This document shows, in pieces, positions 51,222 through 60,129 of a DNA stretch of 64,000 nt. Source of the DNA: DAOMFB01 sp963801475 (GTDB lineage: Bacteria > Acidobacteriota > Thermoanaerobaculia > UBA5066); NCBI GenBank assembly GCA_963801475.1, contig CAWDEX010000001.1, positions 2,480,001-2,544,000 on the forward strand, read 5' to 3'. Under the pieces are notes generated by a model. It did no database searches. It had not been told where the DNA came from and saw only the letters and a list, made by a program, of their open reading frames with translations. The position numbers and the translations under genes were made by a program. The first letter of the stretch is position 1. Each line of letters opens with the position of its first letter.

Positions 51222-52145
51222 ATGAACGTCCTTCATGCGATCGGGAATACGTCGATGGCTCGCCTTCGCAGGGTCGTCCCGCAGAACTGTGCGGAGATCT
51301 TCGCCAAGCTCGAGTGGGAAAACCCGACCGGAAGCATGAAGGACCGGATGGCGCAGGCCGTGATCTCGCGGGCGGAGGAGGACGGCCGCCTGATGAGGGG
51401 AGACACCGTCGTCGAGTACACGGGGGGCAGCACCGGGACGTCGCTGGCCCTGGTCTGCGCCACGAAGGGCTACCGTATCCGGATCGTCAGCTCCGACGCG
51501 TTCAGCCGGGAGAAGCTGGATCACATGGCGGCGCTCGGCGCCGAGCTGACGCTCGTTCCGTCCGAAGGAGGCCGTACCACGAGGAAGCTGATCCTCGACA
51601 TGATCGAGGCCGCCCGCGTGCTGAGCCGGGAGCCCCGCACGTATTGGACCGACCAGCTCGAGAACCGGGACAGCATCGCGGGCTATTACCCGCTGGGCGA
51701 GGAGATCTGGAGTCAGACGGAGGGAAAGATCGATGCCTTCGTCCACTGCGTGGGTACGGCGGCCTCCTTGCGCGGGGTCGCGACCGTGCTGAAGCGATAC
51801 AAACCCGGCATCAGGATCGTCGCCGTGGAACCCGCAGAATCCCCGGTGCTGCTGGGAGGACAGGCCGGTCCCCACAAGATCGAAGGAGTCGGGATTGGCT
51901 ACACGCCCCCTCTCTGGGAGCCGGCTCTCGTGGACGAGATCCTGCCGGTCGGGACCGACGAGGCGAAGGAGATGGCGAGGCGCCTCGCGCGGGAGGAGGC
52001 CCTCTTCGCGGGGACGTCCTCCGGAGCGAACGTCGTCGCCGCGATTCGAGTCGCGGAGCGGCTCGGACCGGCTGCCCGGGTCGTCACGCTGATCGCCGAC
52101 TCCGGCCTCAAGTACCTGAGCACGGACGTCTACAAGAGAAGTTGA
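51222..52145 (+). CDS. Cysteine synthase family PLP enzyme
   Basis: A 307-residue fold-type II PLP protein. KLEWENPTGSMKDRMA near 28-43 carries the PLP lysine, EYTGGSTGTSLALVCATKGY near 66-85 resembles the TSGNTG site (here TGGSTG) and GIGYTPPLWEPALVDEI the later loop. TGGSTG instead of TSGNTG and the short C-terminus differ from CysK, so it may use another thiol or amine nucleophile. Ordinary cysteine synthesis is possible but not certain. Confidence 0.82.
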   Translation: MNVLHAIGNTSMARLRRVVPQNCAEIFAKLEWENPTGSMKDRMAQAVISRAEEDGRLMRGDTVVEYTGGSTGTSLALVCATKGYRIRIVSSDAFSREKLDHMAALGAELTLVPSEGGRTTRKLILDMIEAARVLSREPRTYWTDQLENRDSIAGYYPLGEEIWSQTEGKIDAFVHCVGTAASLRGVATVLKRYKPGIRIVAVEPAESPVLLGGQAGPHKIEGVGIGYTPPLWEPALVDEILPVGTDEAKEMARRLAREEALFAGTSSGANVVAAIRVAERLGPAARVVTLIADSGLKYLSTDVYKRS

Positions 52146-52250
52146 GTAATCGAAGAGAGACCCGGCGTCGCCTCGGACCCGATCCATCCGTCCTTGTGCG
52201 ACGTATTGTTGGATGCATCGAATGATTCACGAGCAAGCGAGGAGGTCCCC

Positions 52251-52604
52251 ATGCGATACGTCGATGGTTACGTCCTGCCCGTGCCCCGGAAGAACCTGAA
52301 GGCCTATCTCCGAATGGCCCGGATGGGAGAGCGGATGTGGCGAAAGCACGGCGCGCTCGACTACAAGGAATCCGTCGGAGACGACCTCAAGCCGGCGTGG
52401 GGAACGCCGTTCACGCGAGTGATGAAGCTGAAGAGGGGCGAGACCGTGGTCTTCTCCTACGTCGTCTTCAAGTCGCGGGCTCATCGCGACCGCGTCAACG
52501 CCACGGTCATCAAGGAGATGGAGAAGCTCGGTCCGCCGAAGGAGATGCCGTTCGACGTGAAGCGCATGGTCTACGGCGGATTCAAGGTCCTCGTAGGCGC
52601 CTGA
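52251..52604 (+). CDS. DUF1428 family protein
   Basis: A 117-residue alpha/beta (ferredoxin-like) protein starting MRYVDGYVLPVPRKNLKAY, with MWRKHGALDYKESVGDDLKP and FSYVVFKSRAHRDRVNATVIKEM, matching DUF1428. The role of the family is not known. GAGGT lies just before ATG 52251. Confidence 0.88.
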   Translation: MRYVDGYVLPVPRKNLKAYLRMARMGERMWRKHGALDYKESVGDDLKPAWGTPFTRVMKLKRGETVVFSYVVFKSRAHRDRVNATVIKEMEKLGPPKEMPFDVKRMVYGGFKVLVGA

Positions 52605-52631
52605 CGACGACGGCACAGGAGAGCCCGTCCG

Positions 52632-53096
52632 ATGATCGAGACGCCCCGGATCACCCGGACCGCCGCCCGGCTCACCGCCGCCCTCCGCCTCACCGTTCCG
52701 CGAGCGCAGATCCAGAGCGTCATGGGTCCCGGCCTCTCCGAGGTGGTGGCCGCCGTCGCCGCACAGGGAATTCCCCCCGCCGGACCGTGGCTCACTCACC
52801 ACTTCCGGATGGACCCGGATGTCTTCGACTTCGAGATCTGCGTCCCCGTCATGAAACCGGTCGTCGCCGCGGGCCGCGTGAAGCCGGGCCAGTGGCCCGC
52901 CATGAAGGTGGCGCGGACGATCTACCAGGGACCCTACGAGGGTCTCGGCGCCGCCTGGGGTGAGTTCGACGAGTGGATCGCGGCCAACGGACACAAGCCG
53001 GGCCCGGACCTCTGGGAGTGCTATGTCGCGGGCCCGGAGTCGAGCCCCGACCCGGCCCGTTGGCAGACGGAGCTGAACCGTCCGCTGACCGAATAG
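52632..53096 (+). CDS. GyrI-like small-molecule-binding domain protein
   Basis: 154 residues matching the GyrI-like/effector-binding fold: MIETPRITRTAARLTAALRLTVPR at the start, FEICVPVMKPV near 75, and ARTIYQGPYEGLGAAWGEFDEWIAANG near 100-125, which is the signature region. It has no DNA-binding domain, so it is probably a stand-alone binding or hydrolase-type GyrI-like protein. It is 27 nt after the DUF1428 gene. Confidence 0.85.
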   Translation: MIETPRITRTAARLTAALRLTVPRAQIQSVMGPGLSEVVAAVAAQGIPPAGPWLTHHFRMDPDVFDFEICVPVMKPVVAAGRVKPGQWPAMKVARTIYQGPYEGLGAAWGEFDEWIAANGHKPGPDLWECYVAGPESSPDPARWQTELNRPLTE

Positions 53097-53206
53097 CGCG
53101 GCCGCAGCCGATTCGTCGCCGGCGGCGTCCGGCGTGATACAGCAGAATCATTTACGCCGTTCCGAAGAGGGAACTAGCTTGTCCGAGCCCGTATGTGGAG
53201 GGTCCC

Positions 53207-55036
53207 GTGAGCGCTGTCGGGAAATTCCGCTCCGTCCCTCACCTCTTTTTGGACCGCGTCAGCTCGACCCCGGAGGCCACGGCCTACCTCCATCCGGTCG
53301 ACGGCGGCTGGAAGTCGTTGACCTGGAAGGAGACAGCGGCGCGCGTCCGGGCCATCGCCTGCGGCCTCCTGTCCCTCGGACTTACGCCGAACGACCGGGT
53401 GGGAATCGTCTCCAATACCCGGCTCGATTGGATTCTGGTCGACCTCGGCATCCTCTGCGCCGGAGGAGAGACCGTCACGGTCTATGCGGCCTCCACCCCC
53501 GACGACACCGGATACATCCTCGGCGACTCCCGCGCGATCGCCGTGTTCGCCGAGGACGCGGCTCAGGCGCGGAAGATCCTCTCCCGCCGGGGCGAGCTTT
53601 CCGAACTCCGGCACCTGATCCTCATCGACGCGTCGGCCGGGCTCCCCGAGGGGGCCCTCTCGCTCGCCGACCTCGAGAACCGCGGCCGCGAGTGGGACGA
53701 AGGGCACCCCGGCGCCTTCGAGGAAACGGCGACCCGGGCGACTCCGGAGATGGTCGCGACATTGATCTACACGTCGGGAACGACGGGCCGCCCCAAGGGC
53801 GTCGAGCTGACCCACGACAACTGGCTCTTCGCGGCCGGGACGATCGCGGACTCGCTCGGGATCCTCACTCCCTCCGACTGCCAGTTTCTCTGGCTTCCCC
53901 TCGCCCACGTCTTCGGGAAGGCTGCCGTCGCCCTCTGCATCCACGTCGGCGCCCCGACCGCGGTCGACGGGCGTGTCGACCGGATTGCCGAGAACCTCGT
54001 GGCCGTGAAGCCGACCTTCTTCTGCGCCGTGCCGCGGATCTTCGAGAAGGCCCACGCGAAGATCGTCGGCCAGGTCCTCGCCGCCGGCGGGGCGAAGAAA
54101 GCGATCTTCGACTGGGCGCTCGCGGTCGGGACGGAAGCTGCGGTCCGTCGGCGGGAAGGGCGCCCGCTCGGCCTCTTCCTTGCCTTTCGGCACCGTCTCG
54201 CCGACCGCCTCGTCCTCCACAAGATCCGGGAGCGATTCGGCGGACGGCTCAAGTTCTGCCCCTGCGGGAGCGCCCCGCTCGCGCACGAGATCGGCGAGTT
54301 CTTCGACGCCTGCGGCATCACGATTCTGGAGGGGTACGGCCTGACGGAGACGACGGCGGTCACCTTCTTCAACCGTTACGAGGACAACCGGTACGGCACG
54401 GTCGGGACCATCATCCCCGGGATGGAGGTGACGTTCGCGCCCGACGAGGAGATCCTCCTGCGCGGCCGAGGGGTCATGCGCGGCTATTACGGCCGCCCCG
54501 CCGAGACCGCCGAGGTCCTCGACGCCGACGGGTGGCTCCACACCGGCGACATCGGCGTCCTCGGACCGGGCGGGCACCTGACGATCACCGACCGGAAGAA
54601 GGACCTCATCAAGACCTCCGGCGGGAAGTACGTCGCCCCGCAGGTCGTGGAGGGGCGCCTGAAGCTCGAGACGTCGCTCATCAGCCACGTCATCCTCCAC
54701 GGCGACAACCGGAGGTTCTGCACGGCCCTGATCAGCCTCTCCGAGGAGGAGATCCTCACCTGGGCGCGAGCCGAGGGGCTGGCCGGGAAGTCCTACGAGG
54801 AGCTGACGAAGGATTCGCGCGTCATGGAGCTCGTCCGGCCCCACGTCGACAACGTCAACGGCCAGCTGGCGCGGCACGAGACGATCAAGCGCTTCGCCAT
54901 CCTTCCCTCCGAACTGAAGATCGAGAATGGCGAGCTGACTCCGAGCCTGAAGGTCCGACGGAAGGTGGTCGAGCAGCGTTATCGCGCTCTGCTCGACGAG
55001 CTCTACGCCGAGGCGGCAAACGAGCGTCCGGCGTGA
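53207..55036 (+). CDS. Long-chain acyl-CoA synthetase (AMP-dependent)
   Basis: 609 residues. The AMP-binding P-loop TLIYTSGTTGRPKGVELTH lies near 186-204; YGLTETTAV near 380, GWLHTGDIGVLGPGGHLTITDRKKDLIKTSGGKYVAPQ near 443-480 and a C-terminal domain follow. It activates fatty acids through an acyl-adenylate. GTG 53207 is preferred because of the GGAGGG four nt upstream and the conserved-looking VSAVGKFRSVPHLFLD start. It overlaps the beta-barrel gene by GTGA. Confidence 0.92.
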   Translation: MSAVGKFRSVPHLFLDRVSSTPEATAYLHPVDGGWKSLTWKETAARVRAIACGLLSLGLTPNDRVGIVSNTRLDWILVDLGILCAGGETVTVYAASTPDDTGYILGDSRAIAVFAEDAAQARKILSRRGELSELRHLILIDASAGLPEGALSLADLENRGREWDEGHPGAFEETATRATPEMVATLIYTSGTTGRPKGVELTHDNWLFAAGTIADSLGILTPSDCQFLWLPLAHVFGKAAVALCIHVGAPTAVDGRVDRIAENLVAVKPTFFCAVPRIFEKAHAKIVGQVLAAGGAKKAIFDWALAVGTEAAVRRREGRPLGLFLAFRHRLADRLVLHKIRERFGGRLKFCPCGSAPLAHEIGEFFDACGITILEGYGLTETTAVTFFNRYEDNRYGTVGTIIPGMEVTFAPDEEILLRGRGVMRGYYGRPAETAEVLDADGWLHTGDIGVLGPGGHLTITDRKKDLIKTSGGKYVAPQVVEGRLKLETSLISHVILHGDNRRFCTALISLSEEEILTWARAEGLAGKSYEELTKDSRVMELVRPHVDNVNGQLARHETIKRFAILPSELKIENGELTPSLKVRRKVVEQRYRALLDELYAEAANERPA

Positions 55037-56298
55037 GGCGCCTCCGGCGCCCGGTCCTCCTCGCCCTGTTGCTGGCCGCGTCGCACCTCGCCCGGGGTGA
55101 CGAAGAGCACCGGACGCCACGTGCCGGAGAGTCGGCCAGCGGGACGCTCTTCGGGAAGACGGTGTCGGCCCCCGAGCGCGACCGGAGCCGGATCACGTAC
55201 CTCAACGTCGGGGCGGTCCTCCTCCCCGGGGGACCGGAGGAGAAGGAGTTTGGCCCGATGGGCGGGCTCTACCTCTGGCGGGTCTCGGCGGACGGGACGA
55301 GCCGCCTTCGCGGCATCGTCGCCGTCATTTCCAACGAGGTTCGGTGGGATCGCGCCCTCCCCGGCCTCGGCGGGCTCTCTCTCGTCCTCACCTTCGACAG
55401 CCTGACACCGTGGTGGGCGCGGTCAGAGTACGTGGCCGGCGTCCGGATCGCCGCCGGCGAGCTGAAGTGGAACCAGGCGCGCGGGGGCGTCGGTTTCGCC
55501 TTCCGCAAGAGCCTTCCCCCCGGCGCCTGCGACAACGGCCTCGACGCGGCGCTGACCTACGAGCCGGGCGGACTCTGGTTCCTGCGCGGTTCCGACACGG
55601 CGCCCGGTTACGCCGTCCCGGTCGACACGTACGAGGGGCGCCTCCATCTACGGTTCCGCGCCGATGCCCTCGAGCGGAACCTCCTCGAGATGCCACACCG
55701 CGGGTGGTCGGCCGGTCTCGACGGCCTCGCCGGATGGCGGGCCCGCTGGGAGCCGTGGGGCTTCCCGGCCCTGCCCGAGACGGGGGGCCGCGACTGGCAG
55801 GCCGTGAGCGGTTTCGCTCTTGCCGCGTTCGCGCCGTTTCCCGGCCTGTCGGAGCGGCACCGCCTGATCGCCTCGCTCCACGCAGGGGCCGGGTCGGACC
55901 TCGACCGCTTCTCGGCCTTCCGTCTAGGCGGCGGGTCGACATGGGGCGACTTCGAGACGCTCTCGCGAATCGTCCTCGCCGGCGCCGGCGTCGACGAGAA
56001 CTTCTCCTCGCGCTATGCGATCGTCGACCTCGAGTACCGGTGGGAGGCCCTCTTCTTCCTCTACCTCCAGCTGCGTGGGACGCTGGCGTGGGCCGACCGG
56101 ATCGTTCCCGGCGGCGCCGGGACGGCCACGAAGGCGGGCTCCTTCCCGGCCCTCACGGCGGGTGTCACGAGCGGGCTCCCCTGGGACCTCTCCCTCGAGT
56201 TCGCCGCCTCGTGGAACTTCGGCCTCGAACGCGTCACGGACGGGCGGCCCGAAAAAGGGAGCTTCGGCCTTCTCTTCTCGCTGACGAAGGAGTTCTGA
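55033..56298 (+). CDS. Predicted outer-membrane beta-barrel protein
   Basis: 421 residues from GTG 55033, with a signal peptide (RRPVLLALLLAASHLARG) and then repeated amphipathic beta strands with aromatic ends (YLNVGAVLLPGG, GVRIAAGELKWNQARGGVGFAF). It ends in ...LLFSLTKEF, a C-terminal Phe typical of outer-membrane barrels. No known family is assigned. Because it is coupled to an acyl-CoA ligase, a FadL-like lipid-uptake role is one possibility, but this is a guess. Confidence 0.65.
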   Translation: MRRLRRPVLLALLLAASHLARGDEEHRTPRAGESASGTLFGKTVSAPERDRSRITYLNVGAVLLPGGPEEKEFGPMGGLYLWRVSADGTSRLRGIVAVISNEVRWDRALPGLGGLSLVLTFDSLTPWWARSEYVAGVRIAAGELKWNQARGGVGFAFRKSLPPGACDNGLDAALTYEPGGLWFLRGSDTAPGYAVPVDTYEGRLHLRFRADALERNLLEMPHRGWSAGLDGLAGWRARWEPWGFPALPETGGRDWQAVSGFALAAFAPFPGLSERHRLIASLHAGAGSDLDRFSAFRLGGGSTWGDFETLSRIVLAGAGVDENFSSRYAIVDLEYRWEALFFLYLQLRGTLAWADRIVPGGAGTATKAGSFPALTAGVTSGLPWDLSLEFAASWNFGLERVTDGRPEKGSFGLLFSLTKEF

Positions 56299-56307
56299 CG
56301 AGGTCGT

Positions 56308-57117
56308 TCAGAGCCTCTCTTCGCCGGCGCCGATCCGCCTGACGAGCTCGAGTAGCTCCGCGTGGACGCCGGGCGAGCCCGCGAGGAGGTTTCCCCGGGA
56401 CCGCCAACTCCCGCCCCCGTCGAAGTCGGTGACGACTCCCCCCGCTTCCACGATCAGGAGGGAACCGGCCGCCGTGTCCCAGGGGGAGAGGCCGAACTCG
56501 AAGAAGCCGTCGAAGATCCCGGCCGCGGTGTAGGCCAGGTCGAGCGCAGCGCTTCCGGCGCGGCGGAGGGAGCGGGCGCCGAGGAACACCTCGCGGAACA
56601 CCGAGAGATAGAGGTCGATCTTCGCCTGCTGGCGGAACGGGAATCCGGTGGCCAGAGCCGCTCCGTCGAGCCCCGCCCGCGCCGGCATCCGGAGGCGGGC
56701 GCCGTTGCGGAAGGCGCCCGCGCCGGCGGCCGAGGTGAAGAGGTCTTCCTTGACCGGGTCCCAGACGACGCCGATCTCGATCGGGCCCTGGAGCCCGCCG
56801 GTCGTCCGCGCGACGGAGACCGCCCAGTGCGGGAATCCCCGGATGAAGTTGGCCGTCCCATCGAGCGGGTCGACGATCCAGGCGGGTGCCGCATCGTCGC
56901 TCCCCGAGACGCCCGTCTCCTCGCCGAGAAAACGGTCGTGAGGGAAGGCGGCCAGGACGGATCGGCGGAGCACCTCTTCCGCCTCCCGGTCCGCGCGCGA
57001 CACCATGTCGTTCTTTGCCTTCTCCTCGACGTCCGACGGGTCGAGCGACCCGAAGTAGTCGAGCAGAACCTCGCCGGCCTCCTCGGCGGCCGCGACGGCG
57101 ACGTCGAGCGAGCGCAT
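56308..57117 (-). CDS. Inositol monophosphatase family protein
   Basis: A 269-residue Mg-dependent phosphatase. KAKNDMVSRADREAEE and RFLGEETG hold metal ligands, WIVDPLDGTANFIRGFPHWAVSVA (near 84-107) is the family signature, and SPWDTAAGSLLIVEAGGVVTDFDG is the C-terminal metal site. ATG 57117 has GGAGG eight nt upstream; the longer frame upstream is not conserved. Substrates may be inositol-1-phosphate, NADP or fructose bisphosphate. It is convergent with the barrel gene, 9 nt apart. Confidence 0.93.
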   Translation of the reverse strand: MRSLDVAVAAAEEAGEVLLDYFGSLDPSDVEEKAKNDMVSRADREAEEVLRRSVLAAFPHDRFLGEETGVSGSDDAAPAWIVDPLDGTANFIRGFPHWAVSVARTTGGLQGPIEIGVVWDPVKEDLFTSAAGAGAFRNGARLRMPARAGLDGAALATGFPFRQQAKIDLYLSVFREVFLGARSLRRAGSAALDLAYTAAGIFDGFFEFGLSPWDTAAGSLLIVEAGGVVTDFDGGGSWRSRGNLLAGSPGVHAELLELVRRIGAGEERL

Positions 57118-57195
57118 CAGCGAGGCCTCCGTGGAGGCCGGCCGGGATGCGGGGGGCTCGTCACGCCTTGAGATCGTAGCGGGTCGCGGCGGGGG

Positions 57196-57245
57196 TACAA
57201 TGCTGAGACTGTTTCTCAGGGTCGGGCCCGTGAAACGGCGTTTCA
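57196..57245 (+). promoter_or_regulatory. -10-like box and two inverted repeats upstream of a zinc-ribbon gene
   Basis: TACAAT (57196-57201) is followed by CTGAGA-5 nt-TCTCAG (57203-57219) and by the palindrome TGAAACG-G-CGTTTCA (57231-57245). They lie in the 5' region of the gene at 57264. They look like operator sites for one or two repressors. No good -35 was seen. Confidence 0.4.
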
Positions 57246-57263
57246 TTCCCGGCGGAGGCGAAC

Positions 57264-57509
57264 ATGGCCACCTGTCCTGTCTGCCAGAGCAAGGGCGCAG
57301 AAATCTCGAGCTCCCGGAGGATTCCGGGGAGGGCAGATGCCGCGTGGTTCGTGAAGTGCCGGAACTGTCCCGTTCCTTTCTTCATTCCGGGAAGTGCGTG
57401 GAACCTGGTCGTCACGAATCCGCGCGAGCTCGAACGACGTCGGCCCCAGTGGGCAGGATTCCTCCGCGAGGCCAAGGAGCGGGGCGACCACCTCGCGAAG
57501 CTCTACTGA
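57264..57509 (+). CDS. Small zinc-ribbon protein of unknown function
   Basis: 81 residues: CPVC at positions 4-7 and CRNC at 32-35, two Cys pairs of a zinc ribbon, then a basic helical end (RELERRRPQWAGFLREAKERG). GGAGG lies before ATG 57264. The function is unknown; the palindromes upstream suggest regulated expression. It is 22 nt before the Rieske-reductase gene and may share its transcript. Confidence 0.65.
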   Translation: MATCPVCQSKGAEISSSRRIPGRADAAWFVKCRNCPVPFFIPGSAWNLVVTNPRELERRRPQWAGFLREAKERGDHLAKLY

Positions 57510-57531
57510 CGGGTCACCCCGGGGGGACGTC

Positions 57532-59082
57532 ATGGGAGACGAGAACGAAAAGAGGACAGGGCCGGACTTCCGGACGGGGATTCCGTTCGCGAGCCTGCCC
57601 GACGGGGGACTGATCGAGGGTCACGTCGGAGACGAACCGGTTCTCCTGGTGCGCCGGGGAGCCGGCATCCGGGCCGTCGGCGCGTCATGCACCCATTACG
57701 GGGCACCCCTCGCCGACGGCATCCTCGTCGACAGCGCGCTGAGATGCCCGTGGCATCACGCCGAATTCGACCTCGCCACCGGAGAACCCACCCGACCTCC
57801 CGCGCGGGACCCGATCGCCTGCTGGACGGTCGAACGGCGGGGCGGATCGGTCTTCGTGACCGGGCGCGCGACGGCGCCGCCGCCCCCTCCGGCGTCGGGC
57901 CCCCACCCGCCACGCATCGTCGTCCTCGGCGGCGGCGCCGCCGGGAACGCCGCCGTCGAGACGCTCCGCCGCGAAGGGTATTCCGGGGCGCTCACCCTCG
58001 TCGGCGCGGATCCCGACCTGCCGTGCGACCGACCCAACCTCTCGAAGGACTACCTCGCGGGGACCGCCTCCGAGGAGTGGATTCCTCTCAGGCCCAGGGA
58101 GTACTACGAGGAACGGAAGATCGTTCTTCGCCTCGGCACCCCGGTCACGTCGCTCGACAAGGCGGCGCGCCGGCTCGTCCTCTCCGACGGAACCGCGCTC
58201 GGGTACGACGCCCTCCTCCTCGCGACCGGCGCCGATCCGGTCCGGCTCGGAATTCCGGGGGCGGACCTCGCCCACGTCCGGACGCTCCGGACTCTCGGCG
58301 ACAGCCGCGCCCTCGTCGCGGCCTCCGGGAACGCCCGGCGCGCCGTCGTCATCGGCGCGAGTTTCATCGGCCTCGAAGCGGCCGCTTCGCTCCGGACGCG
58401 GGGCCTCGGAGTCGACGTCGTCTCCCCGGAGGCGGTGCCGCTCGAACGCGTCATGGGGCGCGAGATCGGCGCCTTCGTGAAACGCGTTCACGAGGAGCAT
58501 GGCGTCGTCTTCCACCTCGGGAGGACGCCCAGGGAGATCGGCCCCTCAGCCGTCACCCTCGACGACGGCACGACGCTGCCGGCCGAACTCGTCGTCATGG
58601 GCGTCGGCGTCAGGCCGGCGACCTCCCTCGCCGAAGGCGCGGGCCTCGCGGTCGACCGCGGCGTTCTCGTGGACGCGTTCCTCCGCACCAGCGACCCCTC
58701 CGTCTTCGCAGCCGGCGACGTCGCCCGCTATCCCGACGCGCGCTCCGGCCAGACGGTTCGGATCGAGCACTGGGCCGTGGCGCAGCGCCAGGGGCGCACC
58801 GCCGCGCGCAACATGCTCGGCCGGAGTGAGCGCTTCGAGGCGGTCCCCTTCTTCTGGTCGGCCCACTACGACGTCACGATCGCGTACGTCGGCCACGCGG
58901 AGGGATGGGACGCCGTCGAGATCGAGGGAAGCCTCGAGGCCCGCGACGCCCGGGTCGCCTTCCTCCGGAGCGGCCGGACGCTCGCCGTCGCGACGATCGG
59001 CCGCGACCGCGAGAGCCTGCAGGCCGAACTCGAGATGGAGGGCGGGACCGGTCCCGGGCGGGCCGGCCGATCCCCTCAATAG
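57532..59082 (+). CDS. Rieske-domain FAD/NAD(P) oxidoreductase (AIFM3/ferredoxin-reductase-like)
   Basis: 516 residues. The N-terminal 110 form a Rieske 2Fe-2S domain with CTHYGAPL and CPWHHAEF as the two ligand pairs. A pyridine-nucleotide-disulfide reductase fold follows: IVVLGGGAAGNAAVETLRREGY near 122-143 for FAD, AVVIGASFIGLEAAASLRTRGL near 265 for NAD(P)H, and the FAD-binding VFAAGDVARYPD near 388. The C-terminal FFWSAHYDVTIAYVGHAE is typical of AIF-like reductases. It probably passes electrons from NAD(P)H through FAD and the 2Fe-2S cluster; the acceptor is unknown. Confidence 0.9.
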   Translation: MGDENEKRTGPDFRTGIPFASLPDGGLIEGHVGDEPVLLVRRGAGIRAVGASCTHYGAPLADGILVDSALRCPWHHAEFDLATGEPTRPPARDPIACWTVERRGGSVFVTGRATAPPPPPASGPHPPRIVVLGGGAAGNAAVETLRREGYSGALTLVGADPDLPCDRPNLSKDYLAGTASEEWIPLRPREYYEERKIVLRLGTPVTSLDKAARRLVLSDGTALGYDALLLATGADPVRLGIPGADLAHVRTLRTLGDSRALVAASGNARRAVVIGASFIGLEAAASLRTRGLGVDVVSPEAVPLERVMGREIGAFVKRVHEEHGVVFHLGRTPREIGPSAVTLDDGTTLPAELVVMGVGVRPATSLAEGAGLAVDRGVLVDAFLRTSDPSVFAAGDVARYPDARSGQTVRIEHWAVAQRQGRTAARNMLGRSERFEAVPFFWSAHYDVTIAYVGHAEGWDAVEIEGSLEARDARVAFLRSGRTLAVATIGRDRESLQAELEMEGGTGPGRAGRSPQ

Positions 59083-59291
59083 AAGTCGCTGCAGGACAGA
59101 AAGTAGCCGCACCCCTCCGTCGGGCAGCTGAGCTTGCAGGAGACGTCGACCAGCTCCGCGCCGCAGACAGGGCAGATGTGGTACGCGCGGTCCTCCGCGC
59201 AGGGGTCCTCGGTCCTCCGGGCAGGCTCCGGAGACGGCGTCAGCGCCTCGTCACGTGGCGGACTGGGCGGACGCGACGGAGGGCAGGCCAT
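59076..59291 (-). CDS. Small zinc-ribbon protein of unknown function (second)
   Basis: 71 residues with a Pro/Glu-rich start and a C-terminal zinc ribbon: CPVC, then CKLSC and CGYFLSC near the end, which closes in CSDFY. Its 3' end overlaps the convergent Rieske gene by 7 nt. It is 1 nt after the SirB1 gene and likely co-transcribed with it. The function is unknown. Confidence 0.65.
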   Translation of the reverse strand: MACPPSRPPSPPRDEALTPSPEPARRTEDPCAEDRAYHICPVCGAELVDVSCKLSCPTEGCGYFLSCSDFY

Positions 59292-59292
59292 C

Positions 59293-60123
59293 TCAGTTCA
59301 CGACCGGCGACGCCGCGCCTCCTTCGAGCTTCTCCCAGGCGGCCTGCGCCTGCTGGGTGTCGGGGAAGCGTTCGACGATCTCGGTCCAGACCTTCTCGGC
59401 CAGGTCGCGCACGCCGAGCATCTCGGCGATCTCGGCGCGCTGGATGAGGTTGTCCGGCTCGTCCGGCCGGAGCGTCGCGAGAAACGTCAGCGCGCGGAAG
59501 CGCCCCCCCTCGTCGTGCTGCCGGCCGAAGGCGCCGGCCAGATTGTGGAGCACGCGCTCGAGGATCGACGCGACGCCGATGCCCCGGAGGAAGTCGGGGC
59601 GCCACGGCAGCTTTCCGCCCGACATCCCGTCCAGCTTGCGGCGGCACTCGTCGACCGTGATCCGCGTCCCGCCGGCGAACGGATCGACGAGGACGCCCGG
59701 CGAGGTCCCCACCCGGACGATGAAATGCCCGGGCATCCCGACCCCTTCGACCGCGAGGCCGGCCCGCCGCGCCACCTCCATCCAGACCGCGGAGAGGAGG
59801 ATCGGCATGCCGCGCCGCCGGGCGAGAACGGCGTGAAAGAGGCCGTTGTCCGGGTGGTAGTAGTCGTCCTCGTCGCCCGCGAAACCCTCTTCGCCCCCGA
59901 GGATCTCGGCGAGGGCGCGTGCCTGCATGAAGGCCGAAGACGACTCCTTCACGCGCTCGGCAACGCGCGCGGACCAGCGGTCGAGGTCGGCCGAGTCCGC
60001 CTCGCGCGCCGCGGCCGGCGTCCCCTCGACGGCGTAGAGCGCGCCGAGGAGATCCTCCGCGTCCACGGCCGCCACGAACTCGGCGAGCGCCTGCTCGTCC
60101 CGTGCGGACCAGAGCTCTTTCAC
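59293..60123 (-). CDS. SirB1 family protein with transglutaminase-like and TPR domains
   Basis: 276 residues. The N-terminal 180 match the SirB1/transglutaminase-like domain: NGLFHAVLARRRGMPILLSAVWMEVARRAGLAVEGVGMPGHFIVRV near 92-138, with the His of GMPGHF but no obvious catalytic Cys. A C-terminal TPR pair (PDNLIQRAEIAEMLGVRDLAEKVWTEIVERFPDTQQAQAAWEKL) ends the protein. GTG 60123 is preceded by TAGATT 6 nt upstream, so translation may be leaderless. Confidence 0.85.
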   Translation of the reverse strand: MKELWSARDEQALAEFVAAVDAEDLLGALYAVEGTPAAAREADSADLDRWSARVAERVKESSSAFMQARALAEILGGEEGFAGDEDDYYHPDNGLFHAVLARRRGMPILLSAVWMEVARRAGLAVEGVGMPGHFIVRVGTSPGVLVDPFAGGTRITVDECRRKLDGMSGGKLPWRPDFLRGIGVASILERVLHNLAGAFGRQHDEGGRFRALTFLATLRPDEPDNLIQRAEIAEMLGVRDLAEKVWTEIVERFPDTQQAQAAWEKLEGGAASPVVN

Positions 60124-60129
60124 GAGGCT

